Below are positions 9,166-15,888 of a stretch of 64,000 nt of DNA, piece after piece. The position numbers and the translations under genes were made by a program. Every line of letters starts with the position of its first letter. Positions within the stretch are counted from its first letter, which is position 1. Below the pieces are notes generated by a model. That model saw nothing but the letters and a program-made list of their open reading frames with translations. It was not told the DNA's origin and made no database searches. The stretch comes from Acinetobacter brisouisimilis (GTDB lineage: Bacteria > Pseudomonadota > Gammaproteobacteria > Pseudomonadales > Moraxellaceae): NCBI RefSeq assembly GCF_000368265.1, contig NZ_KB851219.1, positions 1,309,870 through 1,373,869 of the forward strand, given 5' to 3'.

Positions 9166-9615
9166 TTAAATCACTGTGCTCGCCACTTCATAATGTGTTT
9201 TGTCTAATTTGCCCTGTTTAAATAACCAGCTTGCGACCTCTGGCCAAGAGTACATTGCCGACTTAGATGCCAGTCCATACATGGGTCTTGGAAAGTTGCC
9301 ATCGCCACGTTTGTTTTGAGCGTACAGTGAAAGTGCCTGTCGGCTCATGCCTGCCCGTTCTGCCATTTCAGAGAGTGTAGAAAAGCCTTGTTCCTCTACG
9401 ATCAAATCTGAAAAGCCGAGTGAGCGGATGTTATCTAAAGCCGATCTGATGGCTTGTGCTGCGCTCGGTGCTTCCCGATCAAACTCTAGGTAGATGGTGT
9501 CGTTATAGCTACAGAGCAATGCATCGTCACAACCCGCTTCAAAAAACTGGTCTTCAAGATCGGCTAGATCTGAACGTGCATCACGTACCACTACAGTGAA
9601 GTGATATGTATTCAT
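9166..9615 (-). CDS. HTH DNA-binding protein, partner of HicA-like protein
   Basis: 149 residues. The N-terminal 75 residues (YHFTVVVRDARSDLADLEDQ, then EFDREAPSAAQAIRSALDNI) look like a small alpha/beta domain. Residues about 78-105 are a helix-turn-helix (STLSEMAERAGMSRQALSLY). The C-terminus (YSWPEVASWLF) is typical of phage HTH proteins. Its start overlaps the stop of the upstream gene by 4 bases, so the two are co-translated. The order toxin-like then DNA-binding partner matches a HicAB layout, but the N-terminal domain is not a textbook HicB. Confidence 0.75.
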   Translation of the reverse strand: MNTYHFTVVVRDARSDLADLEDQFFEAGCDDALLCSYNDTIYLEFDREAPSAAQAIRSALDNIRSLGFSDLIVEEQGFSTLSEMAERAGMSRQALSLYAQNKRGDGNFPRPMYGLASKSAMYSWPEVASWLFKQGKLDKTHYEVASTVI

Positions 9616-9839
9616 AGTTCATCTCCGTTGCATTGTTTAACTTTACGAAGGATTTGTTTTGCATGAGTTTCTGGGTCTTTAGGCGTACTCCAGACACTCA
9701 TTTGATGTTCGGCATGTCCGAGCACGCATTTTAAGCGACAAAATGCATGCCCTGATTTGCCTGTATCTACAACATCCCAACCGTTGTCTATCGCATATTC
9801 GATGGCTTCCCGAATATGCTTATTAGGATGTTTTTTCAT
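9612..9839 (-). CDS. HicA-like small protein
   Basis: 75 residues. The core HIREAIEYAIDNGWDVVDTGKSGHAFCRL, with a later QMSVWSTPKDPETHAKQILRKV, fits the HicA double-stranded-RNA-binding-like fold, where a Gly-His in the second strand is catalytic; GH is present at about residue 30. HicA proteins cleave mRNA when free of antitoxin. First gene of a two-gene operon with the HTH protein. Toxicity is inferred, not shown. Confidence 0.65.
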   Translation of the reverse strand: MKKHPNKHIREAIEYAIDNGWDVVDTGKSGHAFCRLKCVLGHAEHQMSVWSTPKDPETHAKQILRKVKQCNGDEL

Positions 9840-9902
9840 TTTTAATCCTTAAACTAAGGTTTAAATTATATGCACATGTTGACATTTGTCAACACGCTAA
9901 CC

Positions 9903-10736
9903 TTACGCAGGTGCATTAAACCAGTTTGGATTGGTATCCATGATTTCCCCGTTAGACATGTTAACGATGCGGAAATCTTTGCTAATCAGTGGCTGGCTGT
10001 TTGAGCCACGCATGTTGTAGCGCTTGCTCACATCTAGTGCCAATTCATTTGCTCGGACGATCAAACTTGAGTACTTGAGATAGTCCTGCATGTTTAAAAA
10101 TCTGAGCGCGTTCCAGACGTGCATCATTTTAAAGTTTTGGTTAATGACCGCCTCAACGAGTTGTTGGATCTGCTTTTGGTCTTGGCGTTGTAGTTGGTGA
10201 CTTTGTGAGACCACAGCCGTAAGGTTATGCACGTACTCGACAGCGTAAGGCAAACTTTCCAGTGGAATGTCTTCAACATTTTCTACGTCAAAGCGTTGGT
10301 GCAGCATGGTGTAGATTTCCACCATATTGAAACTAGACTTGCTGACCAGTAGCCCAACTGCTTCGGCAAGTGGAACTCGGTCTTGTATGACAGTTTTGGC
10401 TTTGGGTTGTACTTCTTTGTCAAGTATGTCCAAGACCCATTTGCGGAATTCTTTGGCGACTGGGGTGCGGGCAAAGAATGTGATGAGATGCGCCCCACGT
10501 AATGAGAAAATACGATTCTCCATCTCAACTGAGCCTGTTGCTCTAATGACCGTCAATTTGACGGTCGTTGTCATATCGGAAGTAAATTCATCTGAATTAC
10601 GATTATAAATTTTAGATACTGCATCAACACGTGAATATCCTAAAGCTCGTGCTAACTCCGATGATGTGATCCAAATTTGGTCATCGTTTTGTTGTATAGG
10701 GTGAAATTGTGTTGTATTGAATGTTAAACTATTCAT
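9903..10736 (-). CDS. phage antirepressor 1 (Bro-N domain)
   Basis: 277 residues. The N-terminal 110 residues are a Bro-N type DNA-binding domain (ITSSELARALGYSRVDAVSKIYNR, then FSLRGAHLITFFARTPVAKEFRKWVLD). The C-terminal half carries a module (AVGLLVSKSSFNMVEIYTML, then LPYAVEYVHNL) that is shared with the second antirepressor at 27469-28317. It is divergent from an Arc-family repressor at 10911, with operator palindromes between them, as in the P22 immI region. The likely role is to antagonise repression on induction or superinfection. GAGAA lies about 10 bases before the ATG. Confidence 0.82.
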   Translation of the reverse strand: MNSLTFNTTQFHPIQQNDDQIWITSSELARALGYSRVDAVSKIYNRNSDEFTSDMTTTVKLTVIRATGSVEMENRIFSLRGAHLITFFARTPVAKEFRKWVLDILDKEVQPKAKTVIQDRVPLAEAVGLLVSKSSFNMVEIYTMLHQRFDVENVEDIPLESLPYAVEYVHNLTAVVSQSHQLQRQDQKQIQQLVEAVINQNFKMMHVWNALRFLNMQDYLKYSSLIVRANELALDVSKRYNMRGSNSQPLISKDFRIVNMSNGEIMDTNPNWFNAPA

Positions 10737-10767
10737 ATCAGTTTTCTCACTATGAAGATTGATAACT

Positions 10768-10806
10768 CGCCCCGTGATCCGCCAAGATTGTTTGGGGCGT
10801 TTTTAT
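10768..10806 (+). terminator. hairpin with T run in the antirepressor-1 leader
   Basis: CGCCCC (10768-10773) pairs with GGGGCG (10794-10799) across a 20-base loop, followed on the plus strand by TTTTTAT. It lies in the 5' leader of the antirepressor on the opposite strand. A hairpin of the same form occurs in the leader of antirepressor 2. It may end a plus-strand antisense RNA or insulate the arc gene. Confidence 0.6.
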
Positions 10807-10825
10807 ATCCCTGCTAGGGATATAA
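10803..10825. promoter_or_regulatory. Arc-1 operator, perfect palindrome
   Basis: TTATATCCCT-GCT-AGGGATATAA, 10-bp arms with a 3-bp centre, between the divergent antirepressor and Arc genes. Confidence 0.75.
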
Positions 10826-10854
10826 TTAATTTATTCTCATAATAAACTCTTGTC

Positions 10855-10871
10855 AATCCCTGCTGGGGATA
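10855..10871. promoter_or_regulatory. Arc-1 second operator
   Basis: ATCCC-TGCTG-GGGAT, the same half-sites as the palindrome at 10803-10825 with centres 49 bp apart, about 40 bp before the Arc start codon. Confidence 0.65.
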
Positions 10872-10910
10872 CTATTATTTTAAAAATCATTAAACTTTAG
10901 AGTTTGTAAA

Positions 10911-11141
10911 ATGGGAAGAAATCTTGGTGTGGAATACAAAATGCGTATGTCCCAAGAACTAAAAGATAAAATTGCAGAGTCTGCTAAAGAGCTGAATCGC
11001 TCTATGAATGCGGATATTGTAGCTCGCCTTGAAGAAAGTTTTGAACAGAAAAGCTTTGAGAGTTTGGAGAACGTGCCGACTGAAGATTTGATGAAAGAGT
11101 TGGCTAAGCGTTTAGATGGATTTAGTGTGGTGGCGAAGTAA
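10911..11141 (+). CDS. Arc-family ribbon-helix-helix repressor 1
   Basis: 76 residues with the Arc/MetJ fold: a strand (EYKMRMSQ) followed by helix A (ELKDKIAESAKELN) and helix B (RSMNADIVARLEESFE). Such proteins bind short palindromes as dimers of dimers. It is divergent from antirepressor 1 and should repress it and itself through the ATCCC/GGGAT operators. The gene downstream on the same strand begins 122 bp later, so the repressor transcript could also feed the PD-(D/E)XK-like pair. Confidence 0.87.
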   Translation: MGRNLGVEYKMRMSQELKDKIAESAKELNRSMNADIVARLEESFEQKSFESLENVPTEDLMKELAKRLDGFSVVAK

Positions 11142-11263
11142 TATCACTGATAAATTTATGGAAAATCTTTAGTGGAAATCTAACTATTAACTTTATGAAA
11201 TAATTAGATTACGTTACCAATCAAATTAAAAATTAATCAATAAACAACAATATAGGCTTTTAA

Positions 11264-12073
11264 ATGTCCAACAAAATAATAAATGCTAATTCTATTCATT
11301 ATGCGCTTGTTAAAGGTCTGCATGATACTTGGAATGAGCAGTTTTATATGACAGATGACCCATATAATAATTTAAGACCAGAATATCTAACAACAGCTTC
11401 TGTTTGCTATTCTCTAGCAGATTTTGTTTCAAGTACTCAGCTCAGAGGATATATCATTGTTAGAGCTGAAGAATTAACTAAAAAAATTTGGAAAGATTTA
11501 AATTTGGTAAAATCCTTAAATAGAAATAAAAGAAAAAATAAAAAGAAAAAAATAAAATTTAAAAAAGATTCAGCGCGAAAAGGAAATACTGACATTACAC
11601 TTTTCCAAAAATTAAATGGGCATGAATGCCCATTTGCAATCATAGAAAATAAGGAATATTTAAAATTTACCAAACAATATAAAATGTATAGTGCCAGTAG
11701 AAATGAATTTAAAAAAGACATTAAAAGAAATATTGAATTTTTAAATGCGACAAGATTTCCAAACACAATTGGGATAGAATATACAGCATTTACATTTTTC
11801 ATAAATGATACATATAGCACAACAGAAACAGAAAGCAAAGATTTCTTAAAACATATAAATAGATATTTTCAAAAACTCTTTTCTATATATAAAAAAAAAT
11901 ATCGAGACCTTATATTTGAATTTGAAATAGGCTCTCTAATAATGCTTCTTCCTAGCAGCACATCTCAACAAGAATATATATGTGATGATGGATCTAAAGA
12001 TGATACTTGTCATCAACTATATGGTGTTATTAGTATTTTTCGCAATGGACAGGTAATATGTGGACACATCTAA
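11264..12073 (+). CDS. putative PD-(D/E)XK nuclease-fold protein of a two-gene module
   Basis: 269 residues, no known name. The arrangement E40 (RPEYLTTASVCYSLAD), D110 (GNTDITLF) and E128-x-K130 (FAIIENKEY) follows the helix-Glu, strand-Asp, strand-ExK pattern of the PD-(D/E)XK nuclease fold. A Lys-rich linker (about 88-105) precedes the core. A DDGSKDDTCHQLYG segment lies near the C-terminus. Very AT-rich compared with the structural genes, a sign of separate acquisition. The last 16 bases overlap the membrane-protein gene, so they are translationally coupled. The nuclease call is an inference from motif spacing. A defence role is possible from location only. Confidence 0.6.
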   Translation: MSNKIINANSIHYALVKGLHDTWNEQFYMTDDPYNNLRPEYLTTASVCYSLADFVSSTQLRGYIIVRAEELTKKIWKDLNLVKSLNRNKRKNKKKKIKFKKDSARKGNTDITLFQKLNGHECPFAIIENKEYLKFTKQYKMYSASRNEFKKDIKRNIEFLNATRFPNTIGIEYTAFTFFINDTYSTTETESKDFLKHINRYFQKLFSIYKKKYRDLIFEFEIGSLIMLLPSSTSQQEYICDDGSKDDTCHQLYGVISIFRNGQVICGHI

Positions 12074-12654
12074 GCACTATTTTAACCTTCATCTCTAGCC
12101 TTGCGATCATCACACCGATCATTAAGTTTATTTTTCTAAGATCATATCGAACACAGCTTAAAAGAACGTCTTTCATAGAAAAAAGAGATTTGCTAGAAAA
12201 GTTCTATAATGAAAGTTATAAAAAACGTGGCTCTAGAAATAAATTTCTACTCCAATGTGACGCTAACATTTTGTTAGGTGAAGATAAATATTCATATCAA
12301 ACTATTTTTTCTGTCTTAAAATCTGACTATCAACATTTCTACAAAGTAATAAATAATTTAAAATATGCGAAACAAATAATTAAAGAAAAGAAAATTGGTA
12401 ATAATATTATTTTGTATTCTCCTTACAGTAAAAAAATATTGTATGTAATTTTTTTCGTTATAATTATAATTTATCTTATTGTAGCAATTTTATGGTTAAA
12501 TCATAACATACAAAATTATATAGAATTTCAAAAAATCGTTTCTAACATTAAAATGGATTTAATAATGATAGGTGCATGTTGTCTTACTCCTATCGCAGCA
12601 CGAATAAGAGTTGCATTAGATCTTGGAGAAAAATTACCTATTCAATTTAAATAA
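12058..12654 (+). CDS. membrane protein, partner of the PD-(D/E)XK-like protein
   Basis: 198 residues, unrecognised. One hydrophobic segment at the N-terminus (TILTFISSLAIITPIIKFIF), a charged cytoplasmic stretch of about 90 residues, then two more segments (KILYVIFFVIIIIYLIVAIL and MDLIMIGACCLTPIAA). This gives a three-helix topology with a Lys-rich soluble loop. Its ATG lies inside the upstream gene. A soluble nuclease-like protein coupled to a membrane protein is a layout seen in several abortive-infection systems, but no specific match is claimed. Confidence 0.65.
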   Translation: MWTHLSTILTFISSLAIITPIIKFIFLRSYRTQLKRTSFIEKRDLLEKFYNESYKKRGSRNKFLLQCDANILLGEDKYSYQTIFSVLKSDYQHFYKVINNLKYAKQIIKEKKIGNNIILYSPYSKKILYVIFFVIIIIYLIVAILWLNHNIQNYIEFQKIVSNIKMDLIMIGACCLTPIAARIRVALDLGEKLPIQFK

Positions 12655-12679
12655 AAAAGCACCATGAGGTGCTTTTTTA
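12653..12679 (+). terminator. bidirectional terminator
   Basis: AAAAAAGCACC-ATGA-GGTGCTTTTTT between convergent genes. Confidence 0.88.
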
Positions 12680-12694
12680 TTACTATTTAAAATA

Positions 12695-12892
12695 TTATTC
12701 TTCAGAAATGTGCTTCTCACATAAAGCACACTCTTCGCCATAATCAGAATCATAATCTCCAATTTCATTAACTATCGGAGAGTCTTCGGAATTTTTATAA
12801 CGCTGGATACATTCATCACAAACATTAACTTCTGGATATTGCTCAGACGCTCTATCAGAAGACATATCACCCAATATCGTACAAGTCTTCAT
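12695..12892 (-). CDS. small zinc-ribbon-like protein
   Basis: 65 residues, acidic, with two Cys pairs spaced for metal binding: CDEC at about 25-28 and CALC at about 55-58, plus a fifth Cys near the start. AGGAAA precedes the ATG. No further homology recognised. Monocistronic, convergent with the membrane-protein gene. Confidence 0.65.
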   Translation of the reverse strand: MKTCTILGDMSSDRASEQYPEVNVCDECIQRYKNSEDSPIVNEIGDYDSDYGEECALCEKHISEE

Positions 12893-13119
12893 ATTTTCCT
12901 CTTCTTATTAAAGAATATTACATAAGCTAGAATATAAGAAATTGATCTTTTACCCTAAGCATATAAAATTTGAATTATTTTAAAAATTTGTCAACCAATT
13001 TTTATTGCTGAATTTTAACTTTGTCAACCAAATGTTCTTTTTACGGCGTGATTTGATAAATAACAAAGCATCATCAGATGCTCTTTGATTTATGCACTAA
13101 ATACTCACCCAACCAACCT

Positions 13120-13767
13120 TTATGATCCACCAAAAAATTCGGATTTACTGATATGTCTATTGCTAGCTACAACAGTTTGATGACAACATTTAATGCCACT
13201 ATTATGAATGACATATCCATTCACAGTATTTTCTCTCGAAATCAAAAAATCTTTATTTGAATCATGGTAGCTAGTGAATGTTCCCCAAAGGTTCTCTAAA
13301 CCTTGCCATGTGCCACCATTTGGAAGCGCATAATTCACTGAATAATCGCCCAAAGGAACATTCAGCTCCGCTGTCCTGTCTTGTGGCAACTGAATCACCG
13401 CAGCAATTTTGTTGGTAGCTTTATCTCTAACTGTAAAAACCACATCATAATTTTCAGCTTCAAATGTAATTTTTCCAACCGCAGGCTCTTGATTTCTAAA
13501 AAAATACATCACTTTCTTTTTAAACGGAACAGCATTTTGTTTTTCTTGTAATTGCTTCTGTTCAGCAAGATTTTTAAGCCTAATCAGCTCATTCTGTTCA
13601 TTGGTATTGTCTGGCTTTGACATGTTCTCTACCAAAGTGGCAGATGCTTCACGCTTACTTTTGATAAACTCTGATATGTAATAGGCTAAAACTACGGTAA
13701 CAACAAGACCAATAATCGTAGTTACTACCTGATTATTATTTTTGTTCTTTTTTGGATTGTATGCCAT
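13120..13767 (-). CDS. single-pass membrane protein, unknown
   Basis: 215 residues: a short basic N-terminus, one membrane helix (VVTTIIGLVVTVVLAYYISEFI, about 14-35), a coiled-coil-prone Glu/Gln/Lys linker (about 60-80) and a C-terminal beta-rich domain of about 130 residues with two adjacent Cys (IKCCHQ). AGGG precedes the ATG. It lies beyond the lysis-operon terminator, in the accessory end of the prophage. Function not recognised. Confidence 0.65.
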   Translation of the reverse strand: MAYNPKKNKNNNQVVTTIIGLVVTVVLAYYISEFIKSKREASATLVENMSKPDNTNEQNELIRLKNLAEQKQLQEKQNAVPFKKKVMYFFRNQEPAVGKITFEAENYDVVFTVRDKATNKIAAVIQLPQDRTAELNVPLGDYSVNYALPNGGTWQGLENLWGTFTSYHDSNKDFLISRENTVNGYVIHNSGIKCCHQTVVASNRHISKSEFFGGS

Positions 13768-13898
13768 GTATCCCTCTAAAATTAAAAGTTTTTATATTTT
13801 ATCTTTTGGTATTTTTTCACAATAAAGAAGATATGTAAATAAAAGGATCTCGACTAGAGAATTTTACTCCAAACGATGGCTGACCAACCCTTTAAACA

Positions 13899-13977
13899 TA
13901 AAAAAAGCCATGTGAGTGTTCACATGGCTATAAAACGAAAAACTACAGCGTACGTTAAAAAATAATTTTATATTCAA
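13899..13977 (-). ncRNA. candidate small RNA of about 79 nt
   Basis: A minus-strand promoter-like pair (TTGGCA, 17 bp, TGTATA at 13984-14012) is followed about 50 bases on by a perfect 10-bp-stem terminator (13906-13915 with 13920-13929, then a T run at 13905-13900). There is no ribosome site or open frame between. The lysis operon has already ended at 14084, so this terminator would otherwise have no purpose. Confidence 0.45.
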
Positions 13978-13983
13978 TATAAG

Positions 13984-14012
13984 TATACAAAATTATTTAG
14001 AAAAATTGCCAA
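13984..14012 (-). promoter_or_regulatory. promoter for the candidate small RNA
   Basis: -35 TTGGCA (14007-14012), 17-bp spacer, -10 TGTATA (13984-13989), minus strand. Confidence 0.45.
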
Positions 14013-14083
14013 ATATTATTTTTATTTTTTAATTCAGGAATGACATTCCTCACTATTATGACAGCGTCCAAAAAAAACAGGCA

Positions 14084-14104
14084 TAAAAAAACGCCACACG
14101 GCGC
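14084..14104 (-). terminator. terminator of the lysis/late operon
   Basis: CGCC-GTGT-GGCG followed by TTTTTTT on the minus strand, 22 bases after the endolysin stop. Confidence 0.75.
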
Positions 14105-14125
14105 TCAGTCTCAAAAATGCAGTAG

Positions 14126-14662
14126 TCATGAATTGGCCCCTATGCATTTGTCATAGCGTTCCACTTGCCGCAAATACACGCCATAGCAGTTATTGCTACG
14201 AATTGAACAGTCACGCCCAGCCGCATATTTATATTTCAGCAATGAATTGCATGCCTGTGTGTACTGCCCTGTTTTGAGATTCTTCAGCATGGATGACTTC
14301 GCCCAAGTAGTTTGCCCGAACTGGTACGAGAAATCGGCATACAGATCATATTCATCTTGCGACAGTTTGATCCCCTGCAAGGACTTGTTGAACACTGAGG
14401 CATCTTTGGCGTAGTGTGCTTTCAGATACTCAAGCCCCTGCTTTTTAGACACGGGTGGATCTGTCATTTTGACCTTGCGACCGTCAGGATGAACAGTGTT
14501 GCCAAATGCCACTGTAGGAACACCGCCAATGTCTTTATACGGTACAGAACGAAAACCCTCTTTTGAACCTGTATAAGCCACGCCAGGATCGCTTACTCCA
14601 GATATAAAAAAACCGCCTATCGCGGCGGCTAATGTTCCAATGACATAGTATTTAGTCTTCAT
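14126..14662 (-). CDS. endolysin, GH24 lysozyme with SAR-type anchor
   Basis: 178 residues. Muramidase of the T4/P21 type that cleaves peptidoglycan. The catalytic triad pattern E-x8-D-x5-T is present (KEGFRSVPYKDIGGVPTVAFG, about residues 34-54). The N-terminal hydrophobic, Gly/Ala-rich segment (YYVIGTLAAAIGGFFISG) suits a signal-anchor-release helix, so export by Sec and release on membrane depolarisation are likely. It overlaps the holin gene by 11 bases. No separate Rz/Rz1 pair is seen. Confidence 0.9.
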   Translation of the reverse strand: MKTKYYVIGTLAAAIGGFFISGVSDPGVAYTGSKEGFRSVPYKDIGGVPTVAFGNTVHPDGRKVKMTDPPVSKKQGLEYLKAHYAKDASVFNKSLQGIKLSQDEYDLYADFSYQFGQTTWAKSSMLKNLKTGQYTQACNSLLKYKYAAGRDCSIRSNNCYGVYLRQVERYDKCIGANS

Positions 14663-14903
14663 TCGGTTTCCCCTTTTTTAAAGATTCGAGATAGGCTTGG
14701 TGTTCAATCGCATCGCGCTTATCTTTCTTTCGGGCATAGTGCCAGTTCATCACCAAGCCCCCTGCACCAATGAGTACACTGATCCAGAACCCCAAATCCA
14801 GTGATGCCAACCACGATGAAAATGCGCCAATACTTCCGCCATACATCGCAGTTTTACTGGCGAGTAGCGTTGAAGCAGTGCTATCGAATGTCTGTTCAGA
14901 CAC
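14652..14903 (-). CDS. holin
   Basis: 83 residues with two adjacent hydrophobic stretches (about 20-37 and 39-55) and a highly charged C-terminus (HYARKKDKRDAIEHQAYLE). The size, topology and overlap with the endolysin gene identify a small phage holin that sets the time of lysis. It lies downstream of the tail genes, separated from them by a terminator at 14926-14951. Confidence 0.85.
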   Translation of the reverse strand: MSEQTFDSTASTLLASKTAMYGGSIGAFSSWLASLDLGFWISVLIGAGGLVMNWHYARKKDKRDAIEHQAYLESLKKGKPNED

Positions 14904-14925
14904 GGTTTCCCCCTTATTTTTGGCA

Positions 14926-14951
14926 ATAAAAAAACCACCTTAAGCGGTGGT
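14926..14951 (-). terminator. terminator between tail and lysis genes
   Basis: GACCACCGCTTAAGGTGG then TTTTTTT on the minus strand. Late transcription must read through it to reach holin, which fits an antiterminated late operon. Confidence 0.75.
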
Positions 14952-14970
14952 CATCTTTCAATTTTAATCA

Positions 14971-15888
14971 TTAAGCAGCAACAAACTTACGTGTAGGCGG
15001 TGTGAAACCTGCAACATTATAACGTGCATGACGCGTTAAACGCCACGAATCCCAATAGGAGGCTGTGCCATCACCGATATATGAACCTGAACCCAAATAC
15101 AGAATTGTTCCTGTCAAACTAAATAAGGTGTAATCAGATGTATAGCCAACTAATACCCCATCTACAAATACGTAAAATACTCCTTCTTTGCGCATTAAAC
15201 AGCTATGTTGCATCTCTCCCGTTATTACAGTTCGATCAGTCTGTATCGGTGCAGGGAAAGAACCATTATCTCGTAAAATTAGATTAAAACCTGCTGTAGC
15301 GCTTGTCGGAAATTTACAGAATAATAGACCTCCTTGCGTATCCTGTGAGCCGATTGCAAATAGACGACCATTATCAACTCCCCCGTTAATACTTTTAAGC
15401 CACATTTCTGCAGTAAAATCTGAAGTTCCTAAAGCTGTACAAGGCAATGAAATTCGGTCATAACTGCCGTCAAATGCAATCGTGCCATCACTAAACTTTG
15501 GCGTTGCCAGCGATGAGCTTACAATTTTGGCATCACCTTCTACTGTAATACTTCGAGCATTTGCCGATGAATCTACAATTGCAGTGGATGGAAAACTGCT
15601 GGCATCAGCAAAGATCAGAGAATCCACCAAACTAAAGTAAGGATCATTGTTGGTGGCATCGATACGCAACTCATCACTTAATTTGCTTCGAGTTCCATTA
15701 ACCGATGCAACTCGATAATAATAGGTTTCCCCTTCATTCACTGTTTGATCTGCATAACTTGTCGTTCCTGCGGCAACTGTTGCCAGTACCTCTGGCAAAG
15801 AATCGGTATCAAATGATGCTGTATCCCGATAAATCCATTGTTGATCGATGTCACCATCAACATTCCAATTTAATGTTACTGTACCCAT
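14971..15888 (-). CDS. tail protein with fibronectin-like and LamG domains
   Basis: 305 residues. Residues 1-80 resemble a fibronectin type III domain (TSYADQTVNEGETYYYRVAS). Residues about 85-300 form a concanavalin/LamG jelly roll (FDGSYDRISLPCTALGTSDF, then WDSWRLTRHARYNVAGFTPP), a fold often found in phage tail proteins binding surface sugars. Its ATG is joined to the end of the tail-tip gene by one shared base. Likely part of the tail tip or receptor-binding apparatus. Confidence 0.82.
   Translation of the reverse strand: MGTVTLNWNVDGDIDQQWIYRDTASFDTDSLPEVLATVAAGTTSYADQTVNEGETYYYRVASVNGTRSKLSDELRIDATNNDPYFSLVDSLIFADASSFPSTAIVDSSANARSITVEGDAKIVSSSLATPKFSDGTIAFDGSYDRISLPCTALGTSDFTAEMWLKSINGGVDNGRLFAIGSQDTQGGLLFCKFPTSATAGFNLILRDNGSFPAPIQTDRTVITGEMQHSCLMRKEGVFYVFVDGVLVGYTSDYTLFSLTGTILYLGSGSYIGDGTASYWDSWRLTRHARYNVAGFTPPTRKFVAA

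Noticed and set aside
13940..14080. Tiny frame after a GAGGA site (MSFLN)
   Set aside because: Five codons only; the stretch is better explained as promoter and small-RNA DNA.
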